A DNA stretch of 64,000 bases. It comes from Bryopsis sp. KO-2023. Lineage: Eukaryota > Chlorophyta > Ulvophyceae > Bryopsidales > Bryopsidaceae. Numbering within the stretch: position 1 is the first letter of the stretch; each line of letters begins with the position of its first letter. Shown in pieces: positions 41,720 through 54,800 of the stretch. A model generated the notes under the pieces. The model ran no database searches. It saw only the letters and a program-made list of their open reading frames with translations, and had not been told where the DNA came from. Both the position numbers and the translations under genes were made by a program. The stretch spans positions 3,658,001 through 3,722,000 of the forward strand of contig BSYQ01000003.1 of assembly GCA_030272585.1 (NCBI GenBank). Reading direction: 5' to 3'.

Positions 41720-44700
41720 CTACGCCGTGTACAGAACCTTTTGCAAAATCGTGGACAGTTCGCTCATCACTTCATCGAAAATCGGCCTGTTGTGTGGATT
41801 CGTATCCCAGCAACGGGATGCCAAATTTCGATAATCATCAGGAACGTAATTCGGAAAAGCCGGTCGGAAATTCTCGATGACGACTTTCCTCCAGACGTCG
41901 GCGGCGTTGGCAAAGGCGAAGGGGGAGTCCCCGGTGGTCAATTGCCACATGATGATGCCGTAGGCGTACACATCGGCCTTGTCTGTCAGCTTGCTTTGGC
42001 CCAGCAGTTCGGGGGGCATGTAAGCCATCGTTCCGAGGGTTGCAGTGTATACTTGACTTGTTTGCATCTTACGACTGACTCCAAAATCACCGATCTGTTG
42101 TTTTGGTTGGGGAAAAAAAAATGTAGATAAGAAAAAAAGTAAGAAAGAAAATAGGTGTTGAGAAAAAATAACCAATGATGAAAATCAAGAAAATAAATTT
42201 GGCCAAAAAAAAAGAGAAAAATAAAGAAAATTAATTAATTAAAGAATAATGAAGAAATTCAAGACAATGTATTCATCAACAAAATGAAATTAAAATGGAG
42301 CAAATCAAATGCAGCAAATATATATATATATTATATTAAGAAAGTCGCCTCCCCCCAAAAAAAACACATTCCAATTTGTTTCAAATGGGCGATTTATTTT
42401 TATTTCTCGTCATTACCTTGGCTATGAACCTGCGTGAGTCCTGCCCGTTGGTCGACAAAAAAATATTGTGGGGCTTCAGGTCCCCATGAATCAGGTTTTG
42501 TTCGTGCAGGTATTGAAACCCACGGGCGATGTCTTGACATGTGTACAGCACCCACTCCATTTTGAGGCTTTTTTTCCTTTCATCCTCGAAGAAGAAATCG
42601 TTTTTCAGCAGATCCCTCAAGGTGCCCTGATCGCAGAATTCCATGACCATCCAGGTTTCCCCGACACCATCTTTCTGAGGGGAGCTCGTCGGCGGGTTTT
42701 CGGACTCCGTTGCCTCAGTTCCGCCACCGTCATTTCCAAACACCGATACATCCCCCTGGAAGAAAAAAAAAATTTGAGAAAAAATTACATATTTCCTACG
42801 GAGTTGGATTAAAAAAAACCAAGAAAAAATATTCGTAATTTCATCAGATCCCAGGTGAGTTTCCGAATGTTTTCTTTGTCCATAACCAGGAAATAAAATT
42901 CAACAGAGCAACGATGAAATAATAAAATTTCACCAAATTGCCAGGATACAGTTCCGTGATCAACTCTAAGCATCCAGCTTCTTGTTTCTTTTCTTTTCTT
43001 TTCCTTCTTATTTTATTTTTTATTTTATTTTTTTTGGGGGGGGGCACGGTGAATCTTAGGGTTGGTAGGGATGATTCCTTCTTTTTTTGTGGACTTACAA
43101 CATCCATCATCGAACTGTAACTCCGATTTTTGTTCATTTGCCTCGCTGCAGCACGATAGAGGTTGACGATGTTAGGATGCCTCAGTTCCAAAAGCAGATT
43201 GACTTCTCTGTCGATGGAGGTTTGGTGATTAGGGCCCTCAGGGGTCATTTCAATCACTTTGACGGCCACCACAGCGCCATTCCATGTTGCTGAACGAGAA
43301 AGAACAGAAATCAAACATCATTTTAAAAGAATGTACCCATTTTGAAAGTGCATTTAAATCCAATGCTCTTGTTTTGCGCCCCCTTCACCCCCGCTCCCCC
43401 CCAAAAAAAAGGGATGGAGTGAAAAAAAAAACATAAATAAATAAATAAATAAACAAATAAAAGTTATGGATCGTCACCTTTGTACACTCGTCCAAATGCA
43501 CCCTGGCCGAGCAGTTTCCCGAGCGAAATATTTCCAAACATTTTCTCGGCGGCCCTCTGAGCAGCAATCGCAAACTTGCTGTCCCTGTGTCACAAAAGAT
43601 GGCTCCATTTTTAAAAACCATTTTCTTTTCTACTTTTCTCAGAGTAAACATCAGGGAACGGAAAGAAAGCAGCAGTACGCTTTCTCCTCAAATTTTTTAA
43701 AAAATTATAACTAAAAAACAGGTACAAATTTTCGTCCCGGAAATTTCTCACCATCGAGTACAGATTCAAAAACAATCATGATAAATCATAAATCGTTATC
43801 CAAAATACATATCCCGCCCACAGCAAAAATCAAATTGTTACTGAATCAATCAATTAAAAATATGTATTCTAAAGATCATTTAAAAACCCCAGAAAGACTC
43901 ACTCGACAACGACGACAGCAGAGGATTTCCTCAAGTCAGTGTTCTGCATTTCCAAATCCTGCTTTGCTTGAAAACCACCATATGTGTTGGATGATGCATC
44001 GTTCGGGTCAAAACTGGCGCTGTAGAATCCATCAGTGTCGGTCCCATAGGACAAATGCTTCTCAGCCCGCGATTTTGACCTCACTTTGGACAGAATCAGG
44101 GCCGATGCTGCGATGGCAAAACCAGCCACGCCGAGGCCGACCAGAATTACGATGATCAAAACTGGCGTTTTTCTCCGGCCTTTCGTTTCGAGGTCCAAAT
44201 GAGGGATGCTCATCCTGTCAGTCTATAAACACCACACACTTCCCAAAATCAATATTTCACATCGGAAATAACAATCACGGTGCCCCAACCCCCTGACCAC
44301 CCACCCACATTTTCCGAATTTATTGTTTTTTGCAGGCATGTAACATGGTGTTAGTGGATTTGTCTTTTGTTTTCTCTTTTTTTCACACATTTCATTTTCA
44401 ACGCACTGTTGATTTTGATGGAGCGGCTTACTGTGGAGGGTATCAGCAACGATCGCATGATTCTGTAATGGGCACCAGGAGGAAGAAACACCCCGGGAGG
44501 TAAAAAATCATATTGAACATCCTTCACGAAGACACCATCGTGAGGGCATTTTGTCAACTGGCAAAAAACACACCAAAAAAAAGAGGAAAATCACTCACAC
44601 AGCCCTCGTCAGGGCAACATTAACTTTCCTCTTGATAAACCATAATTTCCTTAGGTCATCCATCCTCTTGGGTTTCATTCGTGTTGACCCACTCAGCTCC

Positions 44701-46929
44701 CTCATATTCGCAATTGGAAAAGCAAAAAAAGTCCACCAAAGGACGCAATCGGGCGCATTTTTTTAAGCGTGAAAAAATAGTGGGACAATGAAATGGTGGA
44801 GCACCCACCTGAGCCATTGAATATCTTTTCATCATTTAAATCAAAAAAAAAAACTCTTTCTTTAGGCAGAACAAAAGAAGAAGCACCGACACGCACCTCA
44901 ACACATCTCTCATTCAAACGGCAACTATCCCCATACGCCGTGTAATTTGCTTCGCACCATTCGGTGTCCACCCAAGAAACGAGTTGAACTTCGCTCGAAT
45001 CCAGCGGACCCACGGCATCTTTCACCTCCCCCCTGCCTTTGCCACTCAAATCATTCTTGATCGTCGCAGCAGACAACGGGGAGTCCGCCAGATAATGCAC
45101 ATGCCACACCACATTATCAAGGGTCACAGCTGAGTTCGGCCTGGGATTGAAAAACACCGCTATGGACTGCCAGGGGTATTCCAGATTCAGCACCGGCATG
45201 TACAGGACAGCTTTGGCCAGGATCAAGTTTTGAATGGTCAGGGAGGTCGATGGGGGAATTACGGTGCAGTTACGAATAACGTTGAAATCCAGCACGTCGG
45301 TGGGGGGAGTATCGGAGGAGGAGCCCTGAATTGTGACGTCGTGCAACAGCGTGAATGGGCAGCCGAGATTGGCTTCCCATAGGGTCACCTCCCCCTCGAT
45401 GGTTATGGTGGTCCGATGTCCAGCAGGATCTCTCAACGCCTGGATGGTTCGGAAAAAATAAAAAATAAAACAAAATCCACCACATTGAACGGTGAGTCTG
45501 ACAATCAGGCTGCTTTTTTTCTGGAAGGCCGATGACTGTACCAGTCGAGAAAAAATAAAACAAAAAAGCATAAATGAAAAAAACGCCAAACGAAAAATGA
45601 AACAACAGGGAGACCTTCCCCCCCCAAAAAAAAGGAGCGATTGAATTATTGGGTTCAAAATCTGATAAGCCATATGTTGGAGAGATGCCATTTCTGATTT
45701 AACACCAATCATCCAACGCCCCAGGCTCACCATTTCGAAAGAGGAAGAATCCGTCACGACCTTTCTGTTGATCGACACGAGAATAAGCATGCAATCCACG
45801 CCATATAAAACCCCCGTGTCTTCCACCGACCCCCCACTCTGTTCGATCAACTCCTGGTCGTTCACCCCCATGTGATGCGCCACATCCTCCAAGTAAACGT
45901 ACTCTGCGGTGGGGCATTCAACCTTGCACCATTTGTCGCAAAACGTTTTATTCACAGCCCTCAAGAGTTGCACGTCCGGGTTGTTTCCTTGGGCGGGGTA
46001 CCTCTGGGCTCTGGTGTTGCTGAGCCATGCAAGCCAATTGGGATGCGAATCCGTGGGAGAATAAAAAACCTCGATGATGCTGGAGTTGAAAGCGAAGCTG
46101 ACCCCCAGCAGAGATGGATCTCTGTTCCCTGGGGCGAACGGCAACCCCGTCACGTGGACGCTGCGGAGGAAAAAAAAAGGAGGGGGAAAAAAAAACTCCA
46201 GTGATTTAGACAGGGGATTATAGCAGAGGAGGATAAAACGGGAACCTCTGTTTGGAAGAAAAATTGACAGAGAGGGGGAATTGGGGGGCTCCAGAGAAAG
46301 TTTGTGGCGGACTGCCCGTCCGAATGAAAAGATGTATCGTATTGAAATTCCATGGCCGAGATGGAAAATATGCTGGAGAAAGAGCCTTTTCTGTTGTTTT
46401 CGTTTCAATCGTGATTTTTTCCGGCTGGGAAAAGAATAATTGAACGGGTCCCATTCTGTATTGATATCAAAAACACCCACAAAAAAAAACACAAAAAAAC
46501 TGCCCACCCGTTTCAAAGAGGGGAGGCAAAATACATGCAAAGTTGTATGTGTTTTTGTTCTCTGTACCTCTGAAAGCTGATCGTCACATTTTCTGCAGTG
46601 GCTTGAAACAATTCCAACCCCGATCTGTCGCCCGTCAGGATATCCCCCAGATCGATCGTGATATGCCGGCCCCATTGGCGGTCCCCTTCGATGCTCACCG
46701 ACCGTGCCAGTTTGATCGGCCCTGTTTTCACCAAATCCCACCCATCATACGGCCGCAAAAACACGCTGTCGTCCAAGAATATTCGATCCACGTCCTGCTC
46801 CTCCAGCGCAGTCCGGAACTCTCTGGCGTCGGAAACGTTTTTCGAAATTCCCTCCGCCACGCTCCAGGATGCAATCAGAAGCAGCGCGTGCACCAGCAAA
46901 TCGAAATGGGACAAAACACCGCCCCACAT
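41720..46929 (-). CDS. Transmembrane receptor-like protein kinase (TKL-type)
   Basis: Exons: 46929-46568, 46160-45731, 45439-44809, 44557-44432, 44214-43903, 43584-43478, 43289-43099, 42755-42417, 42094-41720; about 950 residues. A signal peptide (LLVHALLLIASWSVAEG) opens a 500-residue ectodomain with two regions of alternating short strands (RSVSIEGDRQWGRHITIDLG; TITIEGEVTLWEANLGCP, SLTIQNLILA), suggesting a beta-helix. One membrane segment follows (VLIIVILVGLGVAGFAIAAS). The kinase is complete: GQGAFGRV loop, VAVKVIE lysine, HGDLKPHN, GDFGVS, GTMAYMPPE. HGD replaces HRD, so it is a non-RD kinase. It presumably senses an extracellular ligand. The junctions flanking the 44557-44432 exon do not agree in phase, so a small exon or different boundary is missing there. 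The kinase part joins cleanly. Confidence 0.82.
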
Positions 46930-46989
46930 GGCGCGGTATTGATTCGATGGTGAACTCTTCTCAAACTCGCTTCCGTTCTGTTCTTTTCC

Positions 46990-47237
46990 GCTCGTCTTCT
47001 CGACCCCAAACTGAACAAAAACAAGAAAATCTGTCACGTCCAAAAATCGCGCCAACCAGCCACGAGAGGGTGACTCGTGAAAACACGCGTGGGGCAAAGC
47101 TGGGATCGGTCGAAGAAGCGGCGAATCGAAACACCCATGCCCGGCCATCACCTCGCTTGAAAACGGCCACCCGTTCAGTGGCTCGAAGAACTTTGCTCTT
47201 GCTTCACCGTGGTGCGGTCGCAAGAAGCCCCATTCAG
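46990..47237. repeat. Direct repeat copy 1 (about 248 bp), upstream of the receptor kinase
   Basis: This block, starting GCTCGTCTTCTCGACCCCAA, recurs in the same orientation at 50710-50956 with scattered substitutions and small indels. It lies 61 bases upstream of the receptor kinase start codon, so it is promoter or leader sequence. Its end at about 47237 abuts the outer end of the left kinase arm. Confidence 0.92.
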
Positions 47238-47622
47238 ACTCGGGGGGTGAAGAAGAACAACAGAACCTGGCATTATGACGAGGGGTTATATGAGGGACAA
47301 CTCTGATCCACAGGGTCACATCGCTACGCCAACACCAATATTTTTTGTGCAAGAAAAGAGGGTGCAGGATTGTGAAGGGGTTCCGGATTACCCTTTCCGA
47401 GCCCTGGCGGCGGCGCCGCCACCTCGATTTTCTGTACCTGGCGAGCAGTTTCTCGTTGTGTTCTCTCACTTTTGCACATTTTGTACTCAGAAGTCAGAGT
47501 GTGGGGTGGCTGCTGGAAAAAGAGTTTTCTGCATTTGGGGGGCTGGTGCCCACGCTCACCTGTGTTCCATATCTGGCTGGAATAGACAAACACTCCATGC
47601 TTGCTTGCTTGCTTGCTTGCTT

Positions 47623-47665
47623 GTAATCAGTATTTTTACATCAGGTTTTAAAAAATACTGATTAC
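47623..47665. repeat. 43-bp palindrome in left arm
   Basis: GTAATCAGTATTTTT and its reverse complement are separated by 13 bases. It lies directly after about six CTTG units. The same hairpin is kept in the right arm at 61541-61583, where there are about four CTTG units. Confidence 0.85.
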
Positions 47666-48638
47666 ACTCCATGCAATGGCCACTTGTTGGGAATAGAGAA
47701 TTAAAAACATGGAAATATTTGAACATCTTGGGCAGAAAATCTGGCGCAACCCCTTGCTAAAATTCCCAGCTTCACAAGACTCGTTCAGATGTCTTGGGGT
47801 GAGCTGTCTGGGATTGGGGCAATTCTTTCACAATCAAAAAGCATAAACTCTTCAAACCATTGATGGGAATATTTCCACATTACTTCTGGGGAGTTTCCCT
47901 GAAAATGAACATTTATTGGTCAAGAGTTTTACTCCTTGATGCAACTAAAAAGAAATGTGCATTGGAGTGCCATATCTTCATATTCCTGATGTCACAATAC
48001 ATGTTTTGAAAAAACAGAAGAGAATGGAACGGATGGAAGGGCAATGTCAGTTAAATTTGGAAAGAGTGAGCGGGGAGGAGAAGAGTGTCAATGTGCTTGC
48101 TATTTTTGTTTATGTACAGTGGCTTTCCTTTTCACAAAGATGTTGAATGGGATGAGCGATATGTTCGAACTGGTTAAGGAAAACACTTGTTGAAATAAGA
48201 TGCTAATTATTTCACATGAAATGAATCAACTGGATGGTGTACTTCATTTTCTGTTCGGCCATGCCATGATATTTGGATGGATGAGATCATCTGTGATTGG
48301 TTCTTCCTTTGCAACTGTTGCTGGGGGATTATTTTGGGTTTTGGTGTTTTTTTTTGTTTTTTTTTGATCGATTTGTTTGGGTTTTCCGCCTTCCTCACCA
48401 GAGAACATGAGCAATTTCCACATTTGAAGTGCAATGTACGAGGCAAACACATGACATCTCAAATTCTTAATATATCACAATGTGATTTTTAAAAGCAGTC
48501 TGTCCCCTTCCCACAAAACCCATTCATACATCTTTTATTTTTTTTCCAGTTTATAATAATTCTTCTGACAATCATCATCTCCCCCTGTACCAAAACATTT
48601 TTTTTTTCGAAAAGAAATTAAAAAAAAGGGGAAGCAAA

Positions 48639-49757
48639 TTAATCCCTCCTCCTGATTTTTTTCCTTCCTTGCCTTGGTACCGCACACTGGTCGACAATGC
48701 TCCAAGCATCATAGGTGTCATCAAATTTCCTCTTTGTTTTGATCCTCTCGTTTTCCTCCTCCATCAGCTGTTCCAGTGCCATTGCAGTACCCTGAAAATG
48801 TTTGTACAGTCAAAATCAAAACATTAATTCAGTCAAGTTAATAAAAATACAAAAATACAAAAACAAAACAAAACATACATTCAGAAAAAAAAGAGAAAAC
48901 ATACCTGGAGTGCATCAGCTGCCGTAGGTCTTTGTTCTGGATCCTCCAACAAGAACATGTCGATGAAATCCTTGTATGGCGATGGCGGCAGCGTCTCGAA
49001 AAAAACCTTGACCATCAACAGCCCCAACCTGAACATGTCAATGGAGGGGTCTGCCTCAAGGAACTCGGGGTCGTCTTCTCGCAGCTTCCCACAAAAATCC
49101 CCAATTTCCGTCGCGATGTCGAAGTCGATCAAAACCAGCTGGTCCCCCTTCAGCACCACGTTCCTTGGAGCCAGGTCACAATGGACGAAACCCTTTTCGT
49201 GGAGGGCATTCAGTCCTTCCAGGATCTGCTGCATCATTTGGAAACCTTTCCGGAGGCAGGGCTGCCCGTGCTCTCGCAGATATGCCTCCAGATTGCAGCC
49301 CAACCGCTCCAACACCAGAATGTGCTCGTCCTCTGCACAAAGAAACAAAAATATCAGCAATTAAATGAACAAGAAACAGGCCTTTATTTTGCTGCCCTTT
49401 ATCAACTGCTGGATTTTTTTAAACCTGGATTTTTTTAAAATGCTGGGTCTCATTTCAGGGGATTTTAGCAATGCACCAATGAAAAAATCTGGTAGACTCA
49501 CCGATATACTCGACCATGGAGACGATGTTGGGGTGCTGAACCGTGTCCAGAACCTTGGCTTCGTGTCGGATGGCACGGATGCTCCTGGCTGGAACTTCGG
49601 GGCGTGGCATTTTTAAAACCACAGGGCCCCCCTCACAATCAGCAGCCTTCAGCACTCCGATAGACCCCTTGTACTCGATGGAGTCATCCATCCTGTAACA
49701 GTCTGGGATCGTAGGGTGAAACTCCATCCCATAAGTCTGACGGGGTGGCGTTTCCAT
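48639..49757 (-). CDS. Small divergent protein kinase (intact left copy)
   Basis: Exons 49757-49502, 49332-48905 and 48791-48639 join in phase to 278 residues from METPPRQTYGMEFHP. Seen directly: a lysine in GGPVVLKMPRP, catalytic loop HCDLAPRNVVLKG and metal-binding IDFDIATEIG (DFD in place of DFG). SIDMFRLGLLMVKVFF is taken as subdomain IX. The stretch from DFD to that point is only about 30 residues, with no APE motif and no typical activation loop. All key catalytic residues remain, so it may be active with a minimal fold. The last exon is charged and basic. A conserved upstream ORF in both copies (MNSKAARVLALSKQLASFQ, ATG at 50290) may be a first exon, but its phase does not fit. Substrate unknown. 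Confidence 0.82.
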
Positions 49758-50709
49758 TATCGTCGATAGGTCTGGCAGCAAAAAAAAAACAGGTCAGTCA
49801 TATAAACACCAAATAATGTTTCACAAGAAGAGAAAGTGAAAAGTGAAATTTAAATAGAAAGGGAAGGAAATATAAATCAACAAAAAGAGAGGGTATATTC
49901 TTACGCATATGGGGGGAGACGGAATGACACTGAACTGAACTTTCCTAGACTATATAAAAAATATATAAACAGAAGGAAAAAACCTGAACAGGGCCAGCCT
50001 TCCCGATTCCCCAAACATACAAATATAAGCATGGAAATACATGGAAGGATGAATTAACAAAGATCTCTGGCCTTGAGAGAAGAGCTGCCAAGGAAAGAAA
50101 CCAAGGGGAAACTTGAACAATGCATTTTACACTTTGCATTTTGAATGATGTGGGAAGGATGCGAAACCAAACAGTTTGTTCCACAAACGATGGAAATGCT
50201 TGGATAACAATACCCTTGAGAAGGAACTGGATTTTGAAACGAGGCCAGCTGCTTGGACAGTGCAAGAACCCTTGCCGCTTTGGAGTTCATGTTGTTGAGA
50301 GACTTCCTTCACATGTCGAAGCAAAGCACAATTCAGATGCAGATATGTAGATTTTTCACCCTTCCCGCGTTGATATTCGATTCACTCACCGGAAAAAAGT
50401 ATCCTCCGAAGAACGGAACGAAATATCAAGCGCAAGTCCGCCGCAAAGCAAAAAACGAAAGTGCAATCCCTCGATAACTCAACAAATCGCAGTCCGTGAG
50501 CAAAAATCCGAGAGGCAGAATTGCACGGCGTCGAATTTTTATTTCGATGGTTGCTTACGTCATCAGTCGGACCTCAATCCCCACTCGCCCGACAGGCAGA
50601 CACACTTGAATCGTCGTTTTCTCGTTTTCCTTCAAGCACAAACCGCTGGGGCGTTCTTTCGGTTGAACCGAAGCACGGAGACGGCATGGAGCGATGCCCA
50701 TACCATCTT

Positions 50710-50956
50710 GCTCGTCTTCTCGACCCCAAACTGAACAAAAACAAGAAAATCTGTCACGGCCAAAAATCGCGCCAACCAGCCACGAGAGGGTGACTCGTGA
50801 AAACACGCGTGGGGCAAAGCTGGGATTCTTCGTCGAAGAAGCGAATCGAAACACCCATGCCAGTTATCACCTCGCTTTAAAACGGCCGCCCATTCAGTGG
50901 CTCGAAGAACTTTGCTCTGGCTTCACCTTGGTGCAGTCGCAAGAGGCCCCATTCAG
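50710..50956. repeat. Direct repeat copy 2 (about 247 bp)
   Basis: This is the same block as 46990-47237, in the same orientation, starting 12 bases beyond the inner end of the left kinase arm. Together the two copies bracket the left arm almost exactly. I found no copy beside the right arm. Confidence 0.92.
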
Positions 50957-51892
50957 CAACAATTCAGCCAACTGGTGTGTGAGAACCCCTCCACAATCTG
51001 AGACGAGTGTTCGTTTGGTTGTCTGCTTTGTTTGGAATTTGATGAACGAAAAACCTGGACTCCCAGAGAGGATGAACCGCTGGTAAATGGGTTTTTTGAG
51101 CAGATCGCCTGCACCCCATCGATGCTGCTGACAGCTTTCCACAGTTCCCTGATCATTTACCTGAAATTGTTGAAAAAGATCAACAGGTCGAGTCCCGGTC
51201 TGAATATTAGGAGGGAGCAAGCTTGATGTTGGATCCAGCATTGTTTGCCAATGACCCCACCTCCCCAATGATGGAAATGAATAAAATGGCAATAAAATTG
51301 CGACACTAGAAAATACCAAAGAGCCAACCAGGAACACACACAGAAGAATATGATACAAAAATTGGTCATGATAGCATTGCTCATTCCCAGGCAACCACAA
51401 AAAAAAAGACCAGAAACACCCAACCATCCCAACTTCCCCTTTCCGCAAAGGAGAACTCCCTCCCGCCCCCCCCTTTTTTTTCTGCACACCATTTTCCAAT
51501 AATACAGCAACAATTTTGTCAGGACAACCGCTGACCCAACAAAAAAACCCCCAACAAAAGAAAGAACAATTCTGCAAACAATTGCTACCAAAAAAAATAT
51601 ATTGATGACCAAAACAAATTCCAGTTTTTTTTTTCCTCTCTTTTTTTTCCCCCCCATATCATACCGCACTTGTTACCCACAAGCCATTCATAAACAGAGC
51701 CCCCAGACTAAACCCCCCACTGCCCTTGTGATCCAACCCCACCACACAAAAAAACAGCCAACAAGCCGAAAAAAACGACACACATACAAACAAAACACCA
51801 CTGGGAGGAGATATATTGCACCCTCCCATCCATCCACATCCAAAAATATCATTCAATCAAAAACGCCTTGAAACAACAACAGATTTCCCAAT
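50957..51892. other. Intergenic region downstream of the isoamylase gene
   Basis: About 0.9 kb between direct-repeat copy 2 and the isoamylase stop codon. A minus-strand ORF at 50894-51577 includes a possible exon after an acceptor near 51160 (VNDQGTVESCQQHRWGAGDL), which reads on into the direct repeat. It could be a remnant of a gene interrupted at the repeat, but no family is recognised. The rest is A/C-rich. Confidence 0.35.
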
Positions 51893-54800
51893 TCAATATC
51901 CATGCATCATCGGTGGGTTCGTCGAGATGTCGCAATTGTCCCTGGGGGGCCCAGGGGGAGCTCCTCCGGACGAAGGCTTGGCAACCAGGACAATGCACGA
52001 GTAGGGCAACAGAGGGTAGATTCTGCCATTCAGCCACGGAGCTTTTCCCAGCTTCACCAGTTCGATGTCCCGAGCAGACAGATGTTCATCTTCCATCAGT
52101 GCATTAAAGGGGCTTTCGGCACTGGTGTCGACCACGAGATCCCAAGTGTAGCCTTCCCAATTCGGTAAAGTGACAATCGTGGCGGTGTGAGCTGAACAGA
52201 GCACAAAACCAGGTCATTGTAAGAATCGATATCCTCCAGGTACCCTCCCCCCCCCCCCTTCTTGCTTTCCTGCCCCTCCCATCAGGTGCATGCATGAAGG
52301 AAGCCAAATATGAAAATATCAGGCTATACCCCTCACATTCCTTCTGTATCTACTGGAATGGGTGCGCCATGTCTGTTCGGCAATGCTGTAAGCTCCATTT
52401 GGGTCGAAAAAAACGGTTGTGGCGAATCGCACTCACCTGTGTTAAAGGCGATGTACAATCCTCCACCGACTTGGTTGTTGGGCAACGTCAGGGCCACAAG
52501 GCGACTCTGCTCCGACCAGTCAGGCTTGCAGGGCTCCTCCCCATGCCAGTGAATCTCATCCCCTGATATGAAGTTACTTCTTCGCAACTCGCTTCTCGAC
52601 CGTCTGCATGCAAACAACCATTTTCAATCACTTGCCCCCTAAAAAAGAAACAAACCCCCTACCAACAAGAGGGCATATTTTTGGTGGGGTGCAAGTGTCG
52701 ACAAATTATCCCCTTTCTCAGCATAGAGAGAGGTGCTGAGGTGCTGGAACGGAACCCTAACATATTACTAGACTCTTCTGTGTGAATCATGAAAACACAA
52801 ACAAACATTGGTTCCACAGAAAAAATGCACTGTATCAAATTACGCTCTTCTTGGTGAAAAATGTGTCGACATTTGTACATCTTTTGGAGTGCTATTTCTG
52901 GTGGTAATATCTAGTGCTGACCTGATGTGGAGGAGGGATCTGACAAATCGGTACATGTCGCCTCTCTCATTCCTTGCCAAATTCCAGTCGAACCAGTTGA
53001 GAATGGAGTCGTGGCAGTAGGTGTTGTTGTTGCCTTCCTTGGAGTGGCCATACTCGTCCCCCATGTGCAACATAGGAACCCCGTGAGCCAGTGTCAGAGC
53101 ACAGATAAAATTCCTCATCTGCCTCCTTCGCAAGCTCTGCTCAACACAGAGAGAACAAACAGCAACAATAAGCAAAAAAAAAATAAAGAGGGCAAAATAA
53201 CAAAGCTCTGTAGGGAAATGAAATTGAAAAAATCGTCGGTGAAAAAATCAGAGAGGGTAAAATAATGGAGCTGTGTAGGGAAATGGAATAAGAGAACAAT
53301 CGCGAGTGAATCCATCGACACAGGAACAGCGAAAAAACACAGAAGGCCATGAGAAAATGCCACAAGCTTCCAGATGCAATGGTCCACATCAGCGGGTGGG
53401 TTCCTTTTTTTATTCTCTCTCGTTTGTTTCTTGCCTCGATTGCGGGGTCGCTGGTACGTCCTTCCACTCCGCAATTCCAGCTGTGATTGTTTTTCTCTCC
53501 ATCATTGTTGTTTTCCCCATTGGCCGTGTTCCTCCTCTCGTTGTACGTCACCAAATCAGCCAGAGTGAAGCCGTCATGGGCTGTGACGAAGTTCACAGAA
53601 TGCATGGGGCCTCTACCCCCACACCACTTCCCTCCGTCATTCTGCTTCCACCTGGAAACGCACCCTCTTCCCGTCAGACTCCATTCATCCTTTCATTCAT
53701 TTCTTTGGTTGGTTCTCTTGTGGCATTGTATTTCCCGACCAAAAAAAAAAAAAAACAGGTAGCAGCAGCATCAACCGGGTTGCTCGACCTGGAAACCTGG
53801 TCTGATGCAAAAATTTCAGCATCGACAGTCCACCATGGATTTCTGCAAAAAATTTCGTCGGAATTTCCAGTTGCAGGCAATCACCATGTGGACTCTTCCC
53901 CGTCAGCGCTTTGATAAACGTTTGGCGAGCCACAGAAAGCTGAAGCGAAATCCCCAGCCCAGGCACCATCGGTTCCCTATCCAGATCACACCCCTCTTTT
54001 TTTTTCTTTTCCCCCGAAAAAAAAAAAAAAAAAAAAACGACAGTGAACTGCAGCTCTTTTCCAAACAAATCACATTTCTTACACTTTTTAGGGGGGGGGG
54101 GGGGGGGCGCCGGGAGTTTGTCCTGCTTTAGCATTTTCTTGGCCAAAAATAGATCTGCCGCTAAAATTTGCTTATTTTCAAGGCGGCGAAAATAAATCTA
54201 CATAAATGATTGTGGCAAAAAGCAAACCTTGATGAAGTTTCGGATGACATCTCTGAAGTGGCCGTTCCACTCCGCCCATCGTCCTCCATAATGCGGGAAG
54301 GCACCAACCTTACGACACAACAAAAGATCGAACCGATTTTTTCCACAGCAAAACAATGCTGTCGGTGGATCACAGAGAAGATAATCGAAAGATCGTACCA
54401 TTGATACTGTTGCAGTTCTTTTTCCCCCCCACAGCTTTTTCAAAAAAAACAAAGAAAAAACAGAGAGGTCCATATGAACGAAACAACACAGAGAGAAAGA
54501 ATCGTACGATGGGGGGTAAGGGGGTACCTGGTTCAATCCATCTGCATCCCAAGCTTCCGCAATCAACTTGGTGTTGCGCAAAACTGGATCTTCACTGATC
54601 ATCTCGATCACCGTCGGATCAGCCAAAGGAGTTCCGGTGGGCACCCCTGCCCCATCCGTCATGTAGCCGTTCTCATCCACAACAGCCCCCACCGAATGGG
54701 GCGGATTGAGCACCCCATTTGCACCCATTTCACCTTGATGCCAGGCCGAGGGCGCCCGAGTGAGGATGGACGCCAGATCGAACCTGAAACCGTCGATGTG

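Larger units (their letters stand above)
47239..50697. repeat. Inverted repeat, left arm (contains small kinase gene)
   Basis: About 3.46 kb whose reverse complement is 57967-61992. The match covers the kinase exons and introns, the flanking leader and trailer, and a 43-bp palindrome. The outer end is near the GGGGGGTGAAGAAGAACAAC block and the inner end is at GGCATGGAGCGATGC. Differences are scattered substitutions, small indels, a tetranucleotide (CTTG) copy-number change, and one large gap of about 550 bp relative to the right arm. Confidence 0.93.

Noticed and set aside
46961-47170. Open frame shared by both direct-repeat copies as a protein
   Set aside because: It is open in both copies but sits in the leader of the receptor kinase, is short, and the copies differ by frame-neutral changes too few to judge selection.
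50894-51577. 227-codon minus-strand ORF as a gene
   Set aside because: Its first half is hydrophobic translation of T/A-rich sequence and its end runs into the direct repeat. Only a short middle part looks coding-like, with no family match.
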